This document shows, piece by piece, positions 1-6,723 of a stretch of 31,361 nucleotides of DNA. Within the stretch, counting starts at the first letter, position 1. The number at the start of each line of letters is the position of its first letter. Made by a program: the position numbers and the translations under genes. A model generated the notes under the pieces. That model did no database searches and had not been told where the DNA came from. It worked only from the letters and a program-made list of their open reading frames with translations. The stretch is from a virus, in IMG/VR virus record IMGVR_UViG_3300045107_000275, positions 1-31,361 of that record. One strand, 5' to 3'.

Positions 1-1
1 C

Positions 2-157
2 CAGAACAACGGCACGAATGACCAGACGTTCGGCTACGCTGACTACACCTACCCAGCTCCGGTCGATGGCATCCCGCTGGCGGACGAGCAGGGTCTGGGG
101 GGTGACGCCGGTACGACGGTAACGCTGGAGGGGACGATTAACCGTTCGACGGAGTAA
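2..157 (+). CDS. C-terminal end of a structural protein (5' end outside window)
   Basis: Reading frame 2 is open from the first base to a TAA at 155-157, giving 51 residues of C-terminus. The residues are rich in Gly, Thr, Asn and aromatics (for example FGYADYTYPAP), as in beta-sandwich tail or fibre proteins. No start lies inside the window. The frame is exactly the one needed to continue the gene running off the far end (30202-31361), with one codon split across the junction. If the molecule is circular, this is the last part of that gene and the whole protein would be about 438 residues. The next gene starts 5 bases after the stop. That the segment codes is fairly sure; the join is inference. 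Confidence 0.6.
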   Translation, partial: QNNGTNDQTFGYADYTYPAPVDGIPLADEQGLGGDAGTTVTLEGTINRSTE

Positions 158-162
158 TCCGT

Positions 163-441
163 ATGTCCCGTCGTCGCAAAAAGAAACTCGCTCCCATCGT
201 TTACATCATCTTGGACGAGATCACCAAGGAGATGTGGGGGCCGTTGGATTTGGACGAGCAGGGCGAGGCGAAGCGGGATGGTTGGGTTCTATCGCCAGGG
301 ACGGTTTACTTGTTCGAGGATTATGCCGAGTGCGAAGCGGAGTTCCTGGCGATTCGGAAGAGTCCCCAGTGGCGCTTGTGTCAGGTGATCGCTCGCTATA
401 ATTCCAAGACGGGCGAGTGCCAATCGGAGGAGATCGAGTAA
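163..441 (+). CDS. small basic-start hypothetical protein
   Basis: A 92-residue protein that I do not recognise. It opens with a strongly basic stretch (MSRRRKKK), followed by a hydrophobic beta-like segment (APIVYIILDEI). The rest is acidic and contains no Cys cluster or clear motif. It starts 5 bases after the preceding stop, and its own stop overlaps the next ATG (TAATG at 439-443), so it is probably translationally coupled at the end of the tail operon. The position just before a strong terminator suggests a late gene of minor or accessory role. Function unknown; the coding call rests on tight spacing and overlap. Confidence 0.7.
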   Translation: MSRRRKKKLAPIVYIILDEITKEMWGPLDLDEQGEAKRDGWVLSPGTVYLFEDYAECEAEFLAIRKSPQWRLCQVIARYNSKTGECQSEEIE

Positions 442-650
442 TGCTGGAGTCCGTGACGTTGGTCGGCGGTCCGTTGGATGGCCAGCCGTGGCAGGTGACG
501 CAGGGGACCAAGTCGATTGGCATTCCCTGCACGGCGGATGGCACGCCGATTGTCAAGGATGGCAGCTACGCCGGCAAGGTCCGGGGCGGCTGGTTGGTCT
601 ATGACCGCGATGGCGACGGCAAATTCAAGTTCGACAAGCAGACGCACTAA
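441..650 (+). CDS. small protein with LVGGPLDG motif
   Basis: A 69-residue protein starting at an ATG that shares a base with the preceding stop (TAATG). An in-frame earlier start at 417 would overlap the upstream gene by 25 bases, so I prefer 441. The N-terminus VTLVGGPLDGQPW resembles a family of small phage proteins of unknown role that begin with a GGPxDG turn. The remainder alternates short beta strands and Gly/Asp turns (YDRDGDGKFKF), suggesting a small all-beta fold. It is the last gene before a strong intrinsic terminator. No function can be assigned. Confidence 0.7.
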   Translation: MLESVTLVGGPLDGQPWQVTQGTKSIGIPCTADGTPIVKDGSYAGKVRGGWLVYDRDGDGKFKFDKQTH

Positions 651-654
651 TCGG

Positions 655-690
655 AAGGCAAGCAGGAGGAGATTCCGCTTGCCTTTCTTT
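655..690 (+). terminator. intrinsic terminator ending the structural operon
   Basis: A perfect 9-bp stem (655-663 with 677-685, AAGGCAAGC/GCTTGCCTT) with a 13-base loop is followed by a T-rich tract to 690. It lies 5 bases after the stop at 650 and directly before the promoter candidate at 689-717, marking a transcription unit boundary. Confidence 0.8.
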
Positions 691-717
691 GCCAACTGAT
701 TTATATAAGCATATTAA
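689..717 (+). promoter_or_regulatory. sigma70-like promoter opening the sugar module
   Basis: TTGCCA at 689-694 and TATTAA at 712-717 are separated by 17 bases, in an AT-rich island that stands out from its GC-rich surroundings. Transcription would start near 724, about 17 bases before the ATG at 741. The -35 box overlaps the T-tract of the terminator just upstream, a compact terminator/promoter arrangement. This is pattern matching to the consensus only. Confidence 0.55.
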
Positions 718-740
718 ATTACTATTCATCGAGAACGCCA

Positions 741-944
741 ATGACGCCGTTCCTCGTGTATTATGATGAGTCCGTAATGAGTGGGTTCCGGCTCAAAGCA
801 GAGCTAACGGGGCATTCTCTCGCCTATCATTTCCGACTGGCCGCCCAGCAATATCTCAGCGGTTCCAACCTAGCGGCGGGCATCCTCCTCAGCGGTGGCG
901 GAGTGTGCTCGGGGTCCGTTCTTTCCATTCAAATTGGGGGTTAA
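741..944 (+). CDS. possible small leader protein
   Basis: A 67-residue frame between the promoter candidate and the first glycosyltransferase. It ends 2 bases before the preferred GTG start of that gene, and the Shine-Dalgarno of the next gene lies in its last codons, which would allow coupling. The C-terminal half is hydrophobic and Gly/Ser-rich (LAAGILLSGGG), perhaps a membrane-prone segment. The ribosome site in front of it is weak. I do not recognise it, and it could be a chance frame in a leader. Confidence 0.4.
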   Translation: MTPFLVYYDESVMSGFRLKAELTGHSLAYHFRLAAQQYLSGSNLAAGILLSGGGVCSGSVLSIQIGG

Positions 945-946
945 TT

Positions 947-1654
947 GTGTCCGCCCCTTCATGGGAGATCCGCGAGGCCAATCAAGTCCTCGTCGGCATC
1001 CTGCATACCGAGATCACGACGCTGGCATGGTCCTTCGGCGTCCGCGAGCTTATTATTCCGGGCCGTAATGACCTGCGGAAATTCTATCCCTTCTTGCCGA
1101 TTGCTGGCCAACCCTATGACATGGCTCGCAACAACTGCTGCCAGCGAGCGTTGGATTTGGGTTGCAGCCACGTATTCTTTCTGGACTCGGATGTTGTCTG
1201 TCCGCCGGATACGATCCTCCGGCTGATGGCCCACAACCAGCCCTTTATCTCCGGCGTCTATCATCGTCGCAGTCCGCCGATTGGCGTGCCGGTGATGCTG
1301 CGGGATGGGCAGTACATCCAGAACTATCCGATCCCCGCCGTTATTCCTGTTGATTTGGTTGGGGCGGGCTGCCTGTTGCTCCGGCGGGATTTCTTGGAGA
1401 AGATTCCACCGCAACGGCCCGGCTCCCGCTGGTTCGATTGGCGGGTGAATCTGCTCGGCTGGCCCGGCGTGGATCAGGCTCGCTGTAAGAGTGAAGACTA
1501 CTCGCTGTGTGAGTGGGCGAAGGAACATGGCTGGCAGCCGATGGTGGATACTTCGATTAGCTGCCGTCATATCGGAAATTCTGAAAGTAGACTGAAGATT
1601 GAAAATGGAGTCCCCGTTGGGCCTGAGTATCGACCATTGGAGACTTTAGTATGA
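947..1654 (+). CDS. GT-A fold glycosyltransferase (family 2-like)
   Basis: A 235-residue glycosyltransferase predicted to move a sugar from a nucleotide donor. The DxD metal/nucleotide motif is in HVFFLDSDVVCP (Asp80 and Asp82), preceded by a nucleotide-binding type N-terminus. Downstream are GVYHRR and a GAGCLLLRRD segment, as in small GT-A enzymes found in phage and metagenomic sugar clusters. I chose GTG 947 because GGGGG lies 6 bases upstream; GTG 905 is an alternative. The last 30 codons are AT-rich in codon choice and are present a second time, recoded, after the HNH gene at 1651 (relic 2148-2240). The working 3' end therefore seems to be a replacement brought in with the endonuclease. 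Its stop overlaps the HNH start (ATGA). Confidence 0.85.
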   Translation: MSAPSWEIREANQVLVGILHTEITTLAWSFGVRELIIPGRNDLRKFYPFLPIAGQPYDMARNNCCQRALDLGCSHVFFLDSDVVCPPDTILRLMAHNQPFISGVYHRRSPPIGVPVMLRDGQYIQNYPIPAVIPVDLVGAGCLLLRRDFLEKIPPQRPGSRWFDWRVNLLGWPGVDQARCKSEDYSLCEWAKEHGWQPMVDTSISCRHIGNSESRLKIENGVPVGPEYRPLETLV

Positions 1655-2142
1655 AATCACTTGCTTTTCTTGGATATCCAAATCATCGAATAACTCGTAG
1701 TGGTGTTTGTTGGAGTAAAGAAAGTGGCAAATGGCGACGCCTTAATTGGGTAGGGCGTGGATATCCAATTGTTGGTCTTTGTAGGAAATCTAAGCAGACT
1801 TTATTTTTCGTTCATCGCCTTCTATTGCTGGCTTTTGTTGGTCCATGTCCCGAGGGTATGGAATGCCGCCATTTAGATGGGGATAAGCGAAATTGTCGTC
1901 TGCCAAATCTTTGTTGGGGGACAAAGCAAGAGAACAATGGATTGGATAAACGTGCTCATGGAACCGCTTCGGTAGGAGAAAGAAATGGCAACGTTCGCTT
2001 GACTGAAGAAAAAGTTCGCCGAATCCGTGCTTTGTGGCGGACTGGTAGATTTGTTCCTCGGGAATTGGGGGAACGGTTTGGAGTTCATAAAGACACAATC
2101 CGTCAGATTGTAAAAGGAAAGACTTGGAAAGCCGTCGCTTAA
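1651..2142 (+). CDS. HNH homing endonuclease with C-terminal helix-turn-helix
   Basis: A 163-residue site-specific DNA endonuclease. Residues 1-20 carry a degenerate NUMOD4-like segment (GYPNHRI...SGVCWS). The central HNH_3-type core reads VHRLLLLAFVGPCPEG, then the catalytic His in ECRHLDGD, then Asn residues in KRNCRLPNL, so the active site looks intact. The last 50 residues (LTEEKVRRIRALW..., FGVHKDTIRQIVKG) form a DNA-binding helix-turn-helix. It is distinctly AT-richer than its neighbours. It sits exactly between a complete glycosyltransferase gene and a stranded copy of that gene's 3' end, with an ATGA overlap to the enzyme. There is no room for an intron core, so it is a free-standing homing gene. 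It shares architecture with the HNH gene at 29633. Confidence 0.9.
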   Translation: MKSLAFLGYPNHRITRSGVCWSKESGKWRRLNWVGRGYPIVGLCRKSKQTLFFVHRLLLLAFVGPCPEGMECRHLDGDKRNCRLPNLCWGTKQENNGLDKRAHGTASVGERNGNVRLTEEKVRRIRALWRTGRFVPRELGERFGVHKDTIRQIVKGKTWKAVA

Positions 2143-2147
2143 TCCAG

Positions 2148-2240
2148 TGCCGGCACATTGGAGCGAGCGAGTCTCGGCTGAAGGTGGAGAATGGCGTACC
2201 GATTGGTCCTGAGTATCGCCCGTTGGAGACGTTGGGATGA
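2148..2240 (+). pseudogene. stranded relic of the GT-A gene 3' end
   Basis: Thirty codons and a stop in one frame, with no start of their own, match the last 30 codons of the glycosyltransferase at 947-1654. Twenty-six of 30 residues are identical (for example CRHIG, SESRLK, GPEYRPLETL), while 27 of 93 bases differ and most changed codons are synonymous. The TGA overlaps the ATG of the next gene (ATGA at 2237-2240). The enzyme therefore probably once ran directly into that gene, and the HNH cassette inserted upstream of this point. Its GC-rich codon choice fits the local background, suggesting this is the original end. Confidence 0.85.
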
Positions 2241-2572
2241 GCCCGCAAGTAATTGTGCAAATCTATTACCCCGGCGGCATTTTGCAGTTAGTTCGGCCCG
2301 AGTCTTATGGGAAGGAATTGGTTAAGCGATGGGCTGACTTGAAGTGTGGCACGCCGGACAAGCCCCTGAGAGATTATCTCCTCCCTCACGTCATTGCTAA
2401 CGATAGCTGCGCATTTGATTTGGCAGCGGCTTACGCGGTGAATTATGTCCCTTATGGCAGCACGCCGATTGAGCGAATGGTCAATTTGATGGAGCAGCAG
2501 GTGGGGGACGTGCGACAGGGCGAAGAGTGGAAGCTGGATGACAACGATGACAACGAGACAAGCGAGGACTGA
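2237..2572 (+). CDS. hypothetical protein with acidic tail
   Basis: A 111-residue protein I cannot identify. The first 80 residues look globular with mixed strands and helices (QVIVQIYYPGGI, AFDLAAAYAVNYV). The last 20 are very acidic (LDDNDDNETSED), a tail type common in small soluble phage proteins. Its ATG overlaps the stop of the relic glycosyltransferase end, showing that it was originally coupled to that enzyme gene. It is followed after 3 bases by the next gene. Confidence 0.7.
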   Translation: MSPQVIVQIYYPGGILQLVRPESYGKELVKRWADLKCGTPDKPLRDYLLPHVIANDSCAFDLAAAYAVNYVPYGSTPIERMVNLMEQQVGDVRQGEEWKLDDNDDNETSED

Positions 2573-2575
2573 GCA

Positions 2576-2848
2576 ATGACCCGCGAACAGAAGTTGGAAC
2601 AGGAACTGGCCGAGTTGAGGAAGGCCAGAAATGCACTGGTCAATTGTCTGGAGGATGCTGGCAAGCGATCCGTGGAGGAAAAGGCGAAGTTGTTCGATGC
2701 CGTGCTGCCATTTATTCGGGCTCAGGTTGATGCGAGGCTGAATGACGAATCGTCATTCAGGACTACTTCGCCATCGGACAACGTCGTCGCCAACAAGGTA
2801 CGGGAATTGATCCTTGGCGAGACGGTGGCTTATCTGGAGAAGCTCTAA
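2576..2848 (+). CDS. small coiled-coil hypothetical protein
   Basis: A 90-residue mostly helical protein. Residues 1-45 are a charged heptad-like helix (QKLEQELAELRKARNALVNC) that could form a coiled coil. A Ser/Thr-rich break near residue 60 is followed by a second helix. There is no enzymatic motif. It starts 3 bases after the preceding stop and its stop shares a base with the next ATG (TAATG), so it is likely co-translated with the following glycosyltransferase. Function unknown; it may be an accessory or dimerising partner. Confidence 0.7.
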   Translation: MTREQKLEQELAELRKARNALVNCLEDAGKRSVEEKAKLFDAVLPFIRAQVDARLNDESSFRTTSPSDNVVANKVRELILGETVAYLEKL

Positions 2849-3915
2849 TGCGCATCGCAGTGATATCGACTCCGGTCTTCGCCGTCCCCTGCTACGGATA
2901 CGCGGGACTTGAGGTTGTAGCGTATGAATGCGCTAAGGGACTGGCGGCAAGGGGCCATCAGGTCGCTTTAATCGCTCCCGATAGCAGTTCCTGCGATGGT
3001 GTGCAGATGATTCACACGGGGCCAGCGGGACAGCACAATGAGGAGCAAGCCTATAGTGGAGATAAGAGCCGTGGCTATCCCGGCTACTGGATGCATCTGC
3101 TGAACGCCGACGTAATTATTGACCATTCGTGGTCGAAGCACTGTTACTTGTTGAAAATGGAGGGCAAGCTCAAAGCTCCGATCCTCGGCGTTTGCCATGC
3201 GCCGATTGACACGATGATGACCAAACCGCCGCCGGTCGAGAAGCCCTGTATTACCTGCATCAGCAAGGATCAGGCGGCTCATTTTACGGCACTATTCAAT
3301 CGGCCGGCTCGGCATTGTTACAACGGCGTGGATTTGGATTTTTACCGGCCGCTGAACGTTCCTCGTACTGATCGATTCTTATTTTTAGCGAGGTTCTCGT
3401 CAATTAAGGGCCCGGACCGAGCGATTGAAGCTTGTCTCGAAGCCGGCGTCAAGCTGGACATGGTAGGTGATACGACGATTACCAACGAGCCGCAGCTGGT
3501 CGAGCATTGCCGGCGGCTAATGGCCAAGGGCAAGCTGGGGCAGATTAATATTGTGGGCAACCAGAGTCGCGGTTCTTGCGTATGGTGGTTATCGCAAGCC
3601 CATTGCATGCTGCACCCCAATCAGCGATTCCGGGAACCATTTGGTCTGGCTCCCGTCGAGGCGATGGCCTGCGGAACTCCGGTAATTGCGTGGGATAACG
3701 GGGCGATGCGAGAAACGGTTGGTTCCGATAATGGAGTAGGAGCCTTGGTGCAGAGCAAGGAAGAACTGGTCGAGCAGATTCTGGCGTGGAAGTCGCCAAT
3801 GGATCAGTCCGTTCGGGATCGTTGTCGTGAGTGGGCCAGCCAGTTCTCGATTGAGAACATGGTTAGCGGTTATGAGTCGGCTGCTCGTTTGGCATTGGAT
3901 ACGGGAGGGTGGTAA
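2848..3915 (+). CDS. GT-B glycosyltransferase, family 4-like
   Basis: A 355-residue retaining glycosyltransferase of the GT-B fold. The N-terminal Rossmann domain opens MRIAVISTP with a Gly-rich turn (YGYAGLEVVAYECAKGLAARGHQV). The C-terminal domain begins near residue 170 (FLFLARFSSIKGPDRAIEA) and carries the E-x7-E donor-binding motif, Glu263 to Glu271, in EPFGLAPVEAMACGTPVIAW. Length and motif order are typical of the family. It is probably cytoplasmic or membrane-peripheral, using a nucleotide sugar to extend a glycan; the acceptor cannot be read from sequence. The start overlaps the upstream stop by one base, and the next gene begins immediately after its TAA. Confidence 0.88.
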   Translation: MRIAVISTPVFAVPCYGYAGLEVVAYECAKGLAARGHQVALIAPDSSSCDGVQMIHTGPAGQHNEEQAYSGDKSRGYPGYWMHLLNADVIIDHSWSKHCYLLKMEGKLKAPILGVCHAPIDTMMTKPPPVEKPCITCISKDQAAHFTALFNRPARHCYNGVDLDFYRPLNVPRTDRFLFLARFSSIKGPDRAIEACLEAGVKLDMVGDTTITNEPQLVEHCRRLMAKGKLGQINIVGNQSRGSCVWWLSQAHCMLHPNQRFREPFGLAPVEAMACGTPVIAWDNGAMRETVGSDNGVGALVQSKEELVEQILAWKSPMDQSVRDRCREWASQFSIENMVSGYESAARLALDTGGW

Positions 3916-4209
3916 ATGGATAGTGCGAAACGGGCGGAAGTAGCCCGCTGGGTTGAATGTCAGATTACGGAGCGAGAACTCAAGCAGGAGTTTGATCGGA
4001 TCAAGAATCGGCTGGAAACGGCTCAGCGGGCGTCCGAACAAGCCTTGAAAAAGTTACAGGGCTGGCTCGGCCCCAACAAGACGGAGCAGGTCGTCCGTGT
4101 GCCGATGGAGAGCGGCAAGGATTGGCTGGTGCAGTTGGAATGGCACCGGGGCACAGAGGACCGGCGGAAGGAAGACTGCGTTACCGCCCGTATCTTGGAG
4201 GTCGAATGA
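3916..4209 (+). CDS. small coiled-coil protein between two glycosyltransferases
   Basis: A 97-residue protein whose first 60 residues form a long charged helix (ERELKQEFDRIKNRLETAQR) with coiled-coil character, followed by a short beta-rich end (DWLVQLEWHRG). No known motif. It starts directly after the GT-B stop and overlaps the next glycosyltransferase by ATGA, so the three are surely co-expressed. It could be an adaptor or chaperone for its neighbours, but that is a guess from position. Confidence 0.7.
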   Translation: MDSAKRAEVARWVECQITERELKQEFDRIKNRLETAQRASEQALKKLQGWLGPNKTEQVVRVPMESGKDWLVQLEWHRGTEDRRKEDCVTARILEVE

Positions 4210-5375
4210 GCCGGTATTTGTATATCACCGCCGATGAAGTCGGCATTCAGACAGGCGGCGGTAGTGTCACGCAGCACGAATCCCAAGCCCTGAAGGAACT
4301 TGGCCCGACGGATGTGGTTGACCGTAAGGCTTTGGAGCCGGTCACGAACATGGTGGACGTTCACGATCCCTGGCAGTGGGATCCGGTGGTTGTCGCGGTA
4401 TTGAAGACCAACCCCAATCAGTCTTTCAAACTCGCCCACGGCTACGCCGGCACCTTCACCGAGACCGTCCGTCGTCTTAAGGACAATGGCTGCAAGGTGA
4501 CTTGGACCTGTGCTGCCCATGACGTGGACAAGAGCCGTGAGGCCCATTTGAATCTGGGGCTGCCTTTTGACTACCCCCATTTGAATGACCCCAAGCTGTT
4601 CGAGCGGTATATTGGCGGCTACAAGCTGGCGGACGTGCTGATTACGCCGTCCAAGCATTCCCACGACGTGCTGCGGCGGCAGGGCTGTACAAACAGGATC
4701 GAAATCATCCCACATGGCTGCAAAATCCCAAAGTGTGTTAAGTGCGATGGTACGAAGATAAGCTATCATGATTTTGGTGGCGGGGAACTGTTTGAATCGA
4801 GCAAACCGTGTTCGCGTTGTAAAGGTATCGGCTACGAAAACCCCAAACCCCTCCCCAAGCAGTTCACGGTAGGTTATCTCGGGGCCATCGGAGCTGACAA
4901 GGGCTTGATTTATCTGATCCAGGCGTGGGCCAAGCTGAAATACAAGGATGCTCGGCTTATCATCGCCGGCCGTGATTCGACCCATCCCGCCGTCCGCTAT
5001 CTGGTGCAGCAGGCGGGGGCGGGAAACGTGCATCTGGCCGGCTGGCAGGAGAACGTCAGCGACTTCTACGACTCCATCTCGCTTTACGTCCAGCCCAGCG
5101 TTACGGAGGGCTGGGGCATTGAGGTCGGCGAGGCGATGGCGCATGGACGGCCGGTGATTTGTAGCGATGGGGTTGGTGCCGTCGATATGGTGCCTGGGTG
5201 GTATTGCTGCCCCGCTGGCGATGTAGATGCGTTGGCAGACAAGATCGAGACCGTTCGTAATCGTAGCGGTTGTGTTGGAGAAGGCTACCCTGATTGGCGT
5301 GGGATTGCTGAACAATACAGTTGGGACAAGATTCGGGAACGTTACAAAAACCTTTGGAAGGAGCTTTTGGAATGA
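4206..5375 (+). CDS. GT-B glycosyltransferase with inserted four-Cys zinc-finger-like segment
   Basis: A 389-residue GT4-type glycosyltransferase. The second Rossmann domain (FTVGYLGAIGADKGLIYLI onward) carries the E-x7-E motif at Glu301-Glu309 (EGWGIEVGE) followed by AMAHGRPVI. Between the two domains sits an insertion of about 45 residues with Cys177-x2-Cys180 and Cys202-x2-Cys205. The second pair reads CSRCKGIGY, like the CxxCxGxG repeat of DnaJ zinc centres. The DNA of the insert is AT-richer than its flanks, suggesting later acquisition. The ATG at 4206 overlaps the previous stop (ATGA); longer in-frame starts are rejected because they overlap the upstream gene. The zinc site may stabilise the hinge or bind a partner; its role is unknown. 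Confidence 0.87.
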   Translation: MSRYLYITADEVGIQTGGGSVTQHESQALKELGPTDVVDRKALEPVTNMVDVHDPWQWDPVVVAVLKTNPNQSFKLAHGYAGTFTETVRRLKDNGCKVTWTCAAHDVDKSREAHLNLGLPFDYPHLNDPKLFERYIGGYKLADVLITPSKHSHDVLRRQGCTNRIEIIPHGCKIPKCVKCDGTKISYHDFGGGELFESSKPCSRCKGIGYENPKPLPKQFTVGYLGAIGADKGLIYLIQAWAKLKYKDARLIIAGRDSTHPAVRYLVQQAGAGNVHLAGWQENVSDFYDSISLYVQPSVTEGWGIEVGEAMAHGRPVICSDGVGAVDMVPGWYCCPAGDVDALADKIETVRNRSGCVGEGYPDWRGIAEQYSWDKIRERYKNLWKELLE

Positions 5376-5593
5376 GCAGCTACAACAATCGGTTGAACAA
5401 TCGCGGGCGACGGCCCAAGGAACGAATCAAGAAAAACCACGCTATCAAGTCAGTTGGAGCAATGCGGAATTATCAGATCAATCTGACGATTATCGCCGCC
5501 AACTCTGCTGCTGAGGCCAAAAAGGCGTACAAGGACAAGTGGAAGAAGTCACCGAACCGCTACTTCAAGTTTCTCGGGGAGGAAGTCAAATGA
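5372..5593 (+). CDS. small basic hypothetical protein
   Basis: A 73-residue, strongly basic protein. Residues 1-25 are Arg/Lys/Asn-rich (NNRLNNRGRRPKERIKKN). The middle is a short beta-like segment (NYQINLTIIAANSAAEAKKAY) typical of small domains that end in an alpha helix, and the tail is again basic. It could contact nucleic acid or a polyanion, but no family is recognised. Coupled by ATGA at both ends to the upstream glycosyltransferase and the downstream gene. Confidence 0.65.
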   Translation: MSSYNNRLNNRGRRPKERIKKNHAIKSVGAMRNYQINLTIIAANSAAEAKKAYKDKWKKSPNRYFKFLGEEVK

Positions 5594-5919
5594 GTTTGCT
5601 GCAATTCGATTTCCTGCCGCGTAATCCGCAGGAACTGCTGGTCGGCATCTGCGTTCGCCTCAAGGAGCAGCATATCATCGTATTCCAGGTGCCCGAGGGG
5701 CAGGTGCAGGCGTTCCTGCACAAGTATTACAGCGGTGGGCTGGTCGGCAAGGAACTGTACGGCGTGAGTCTGGGGGATATCACGCACTGGTCGTTCCAGG
5801 GCAGTGATATCGTCGCCATGCATACGTTGGCCTCGCAGTCGATGGGACAGGCCCGCCGGCTGGGCGGCAATGCCACGGGTTTCGGGCCAGCGGTGGGCAA
5901 TAACCATTTCAGTGGGTGA
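5590..5919 (+). CDS. hypothetical protein
   Basis: A 109-residue protein starting at the ATG overlapping the previous stop. It begins with a hydrophobic mixed alpha/beta region (LLVGICVRLKEQHIIVFQVPEGQ) and ends in a Gly/Asn-rich flexible tail (GGNATGFGPAVGNN). No Cys, no catalytic motif and no clear membrane segment. It lies in a run of five small genes between the second GT-B enzyme and the aminotransferase. Function unknown. Confidence 0.65.
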   Translation: MSLLQFDFLPRNPQELLVGICVRLKEQHIIVFQVPEGQVQAFLHKYYSGGLVGKELYGVSLGDITHWSFQGSDIVAMHTLASQSMGQARRLGGNATGFGPAVGNNHFSG

Positions 5920-5922
5920 CCT

Positions 5923-6240
5923 ATGTCGCAATGTATGTATTGTCAGAATCAGATTCCGCAGGCAATTTCGTCGGGGGCCTTGTATCCGTACCCTGGTCAA
6001 TTGATTGGTGGTAAGTACGCCTGTGCTGCTTGCGCCGAAAAACTGATTACGGCAGCGAAGCAGATCAAATATCCGATCAATGGTCATTGTCCGACTTGTG
6101 GGGCTCCGGTTTATGAGCCAGCGGAAGCTCATGCTTTCCGCGTTAGCTATTGCAGTGGTGATGGTTACTACGGATGTAATTGCCGGCTCCGTCCACAAGT
6201 CTATCACGTCGAGTTGAAGCCAGAGCAGATGGACGAGTAA
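5923..6240 (+). CDS. multi-CxxC zinc-ribbon protein
   Basis: A 105-residue protein with four Cys pairs or near-pairs: CMYC at the N-terminus, CAAC near residue 33, CPTC near residue 60, and a C-terminal CNC preceded by another Cys. This pattern suggests two zinc-binding knuckles or ribbons. Such proteins in phages often act as small nucleic-acid or protein-binding modules, but no specific family is recognisable. It starts 3 bases after the preceding stop. It is the first of three consecutive CxxC proteins (with 6299-6505 and 6505-6723). Confidence 0.7.
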   Translation: MSQCMYCQNQIPQAISSGALYPYPGQLIGGKYACAACAEKLITAAKQIKYPINGHCPTCGAPVYEPAEAHAFRVSYCSGDGYYGCNCRLRPQVYHVELKPEQMDE

Positions 6241-6242
6241 AG

Positions 6243-6299
6243 CGATGTTTGGCCGATCTGCTTGCCAAGAAAGAAGAACCCAAGCGAGGGTGGTGGTAA
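6243..6299 (+). other. coding-like 3' remnant without a start
   Basis: Between two genes, the third frame reads a plausible C-terminus ending LLAKKEEPKRGWW and a TAA that overlaps the ATG of the next gene (TAATG at 6297-6301). No start codon or longer frame explains it. It may be the stranded 3' end of a gene displaced when the zinc-ribbon gene before it arrived, like the relics at 2148 and 8161. I find no matching intact copy in the window, so this is tentative. Confidence 0.3.
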
Positions 6300-6505
6300 T
6301 GAGTATTCTGACGGTAATACTCGCCGATACGAAAGAGGAAGCCGAACGCTACCGCCCGCCAGTTCGTTCTGGTTTCAAACGAGCCGAGTCCTTGGAGGAT
6401 TACGATTTGCCGATGTCTACGCAATGCAGCAAATGTGGAGCGGAGCATATCGATCAGAGCCGTATTTACAAGCAGTGGCGGCTGTCCATTACGGATACCA
6501 AATAA
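6299..6505 (+). CDS. small CxxC protein
   Basis: A 68-residue protein with a single CxxC (QCSKCGAEHID) near residue 42 and a short N-terminal beta segment (SILTVILADTKEEAE). I chose ATG 6299 because GAGGG lies 8 bases upstream; an earlier in-frame ATG at 6245 would give an unlikely N-terminus. The stop overlaps the next ATG (TAATG). A half zinc site suggests dimerisation or an incomplete ribbon. Function unknown. Confidence 0.6.
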   Translation: MSILTVILADTKEEAERYRPPVRSGFKRAESLEDYDLPMSTQCSKCGAEHIDQSRIYKQWRLSITDTK

Positions 6506-6723
6506 TGCCCGATAAAGTCGCTGTACTATTGCCGCGAAAGTATCAGTGTCCGATCTGCCAGCAGTGGGTGCGATTGCTCTGGGCTTCGGATTGCCGGGGC
6601 AATCAGTTCACCCCCCATCGCTGTTCTTTTTGCATGGAACGACTGAACGGGGAGGGGATCGCCGCCCCCCCTGCGCAACAGACGTTATGGACCAACCCCA
6701 ATAGTTCGGAGTGGCGACGCTGA
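6505..6723 (+). CDS. small zinc-ribbon protein
   Basis: A 72-residue protein with paired Cys motifs CPIC (about residue 15) and CSFC (about residue 43), with a His just before the second pair, consistent with one zinc ribbon. The C-terminal 25 residues are Pro/Asn-rich and probably disordered. It overlaps the aminotransferase gene downstream (TGATG at 6721-6725) and the CxxC gene upstream, so it is part of one translational chain. No specific function assigned. Confidence 0.65.
   Translation: MPDKVAVLLPRKYQCPICQQWVRLLWASDCRGNQFTPHRCSFCMERLNGEGIAAPPAQQTLWTNPNSSEWRR

Noticed and set aside
1563-2147. Group I intron or intein carrying the HNH gene
   Set aside because: There is almost no non-coding sequence for an intron core, the interrupted end is duplicated rather than split, and the enzyme frame ends at its own stop, so splicing is not needed.
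4023-5315. 430-residue minus-strand open frame
   Set aside because: It lies opposite two well-recognised genes, has no domain pattern, and arises from GC-rich codon bias.
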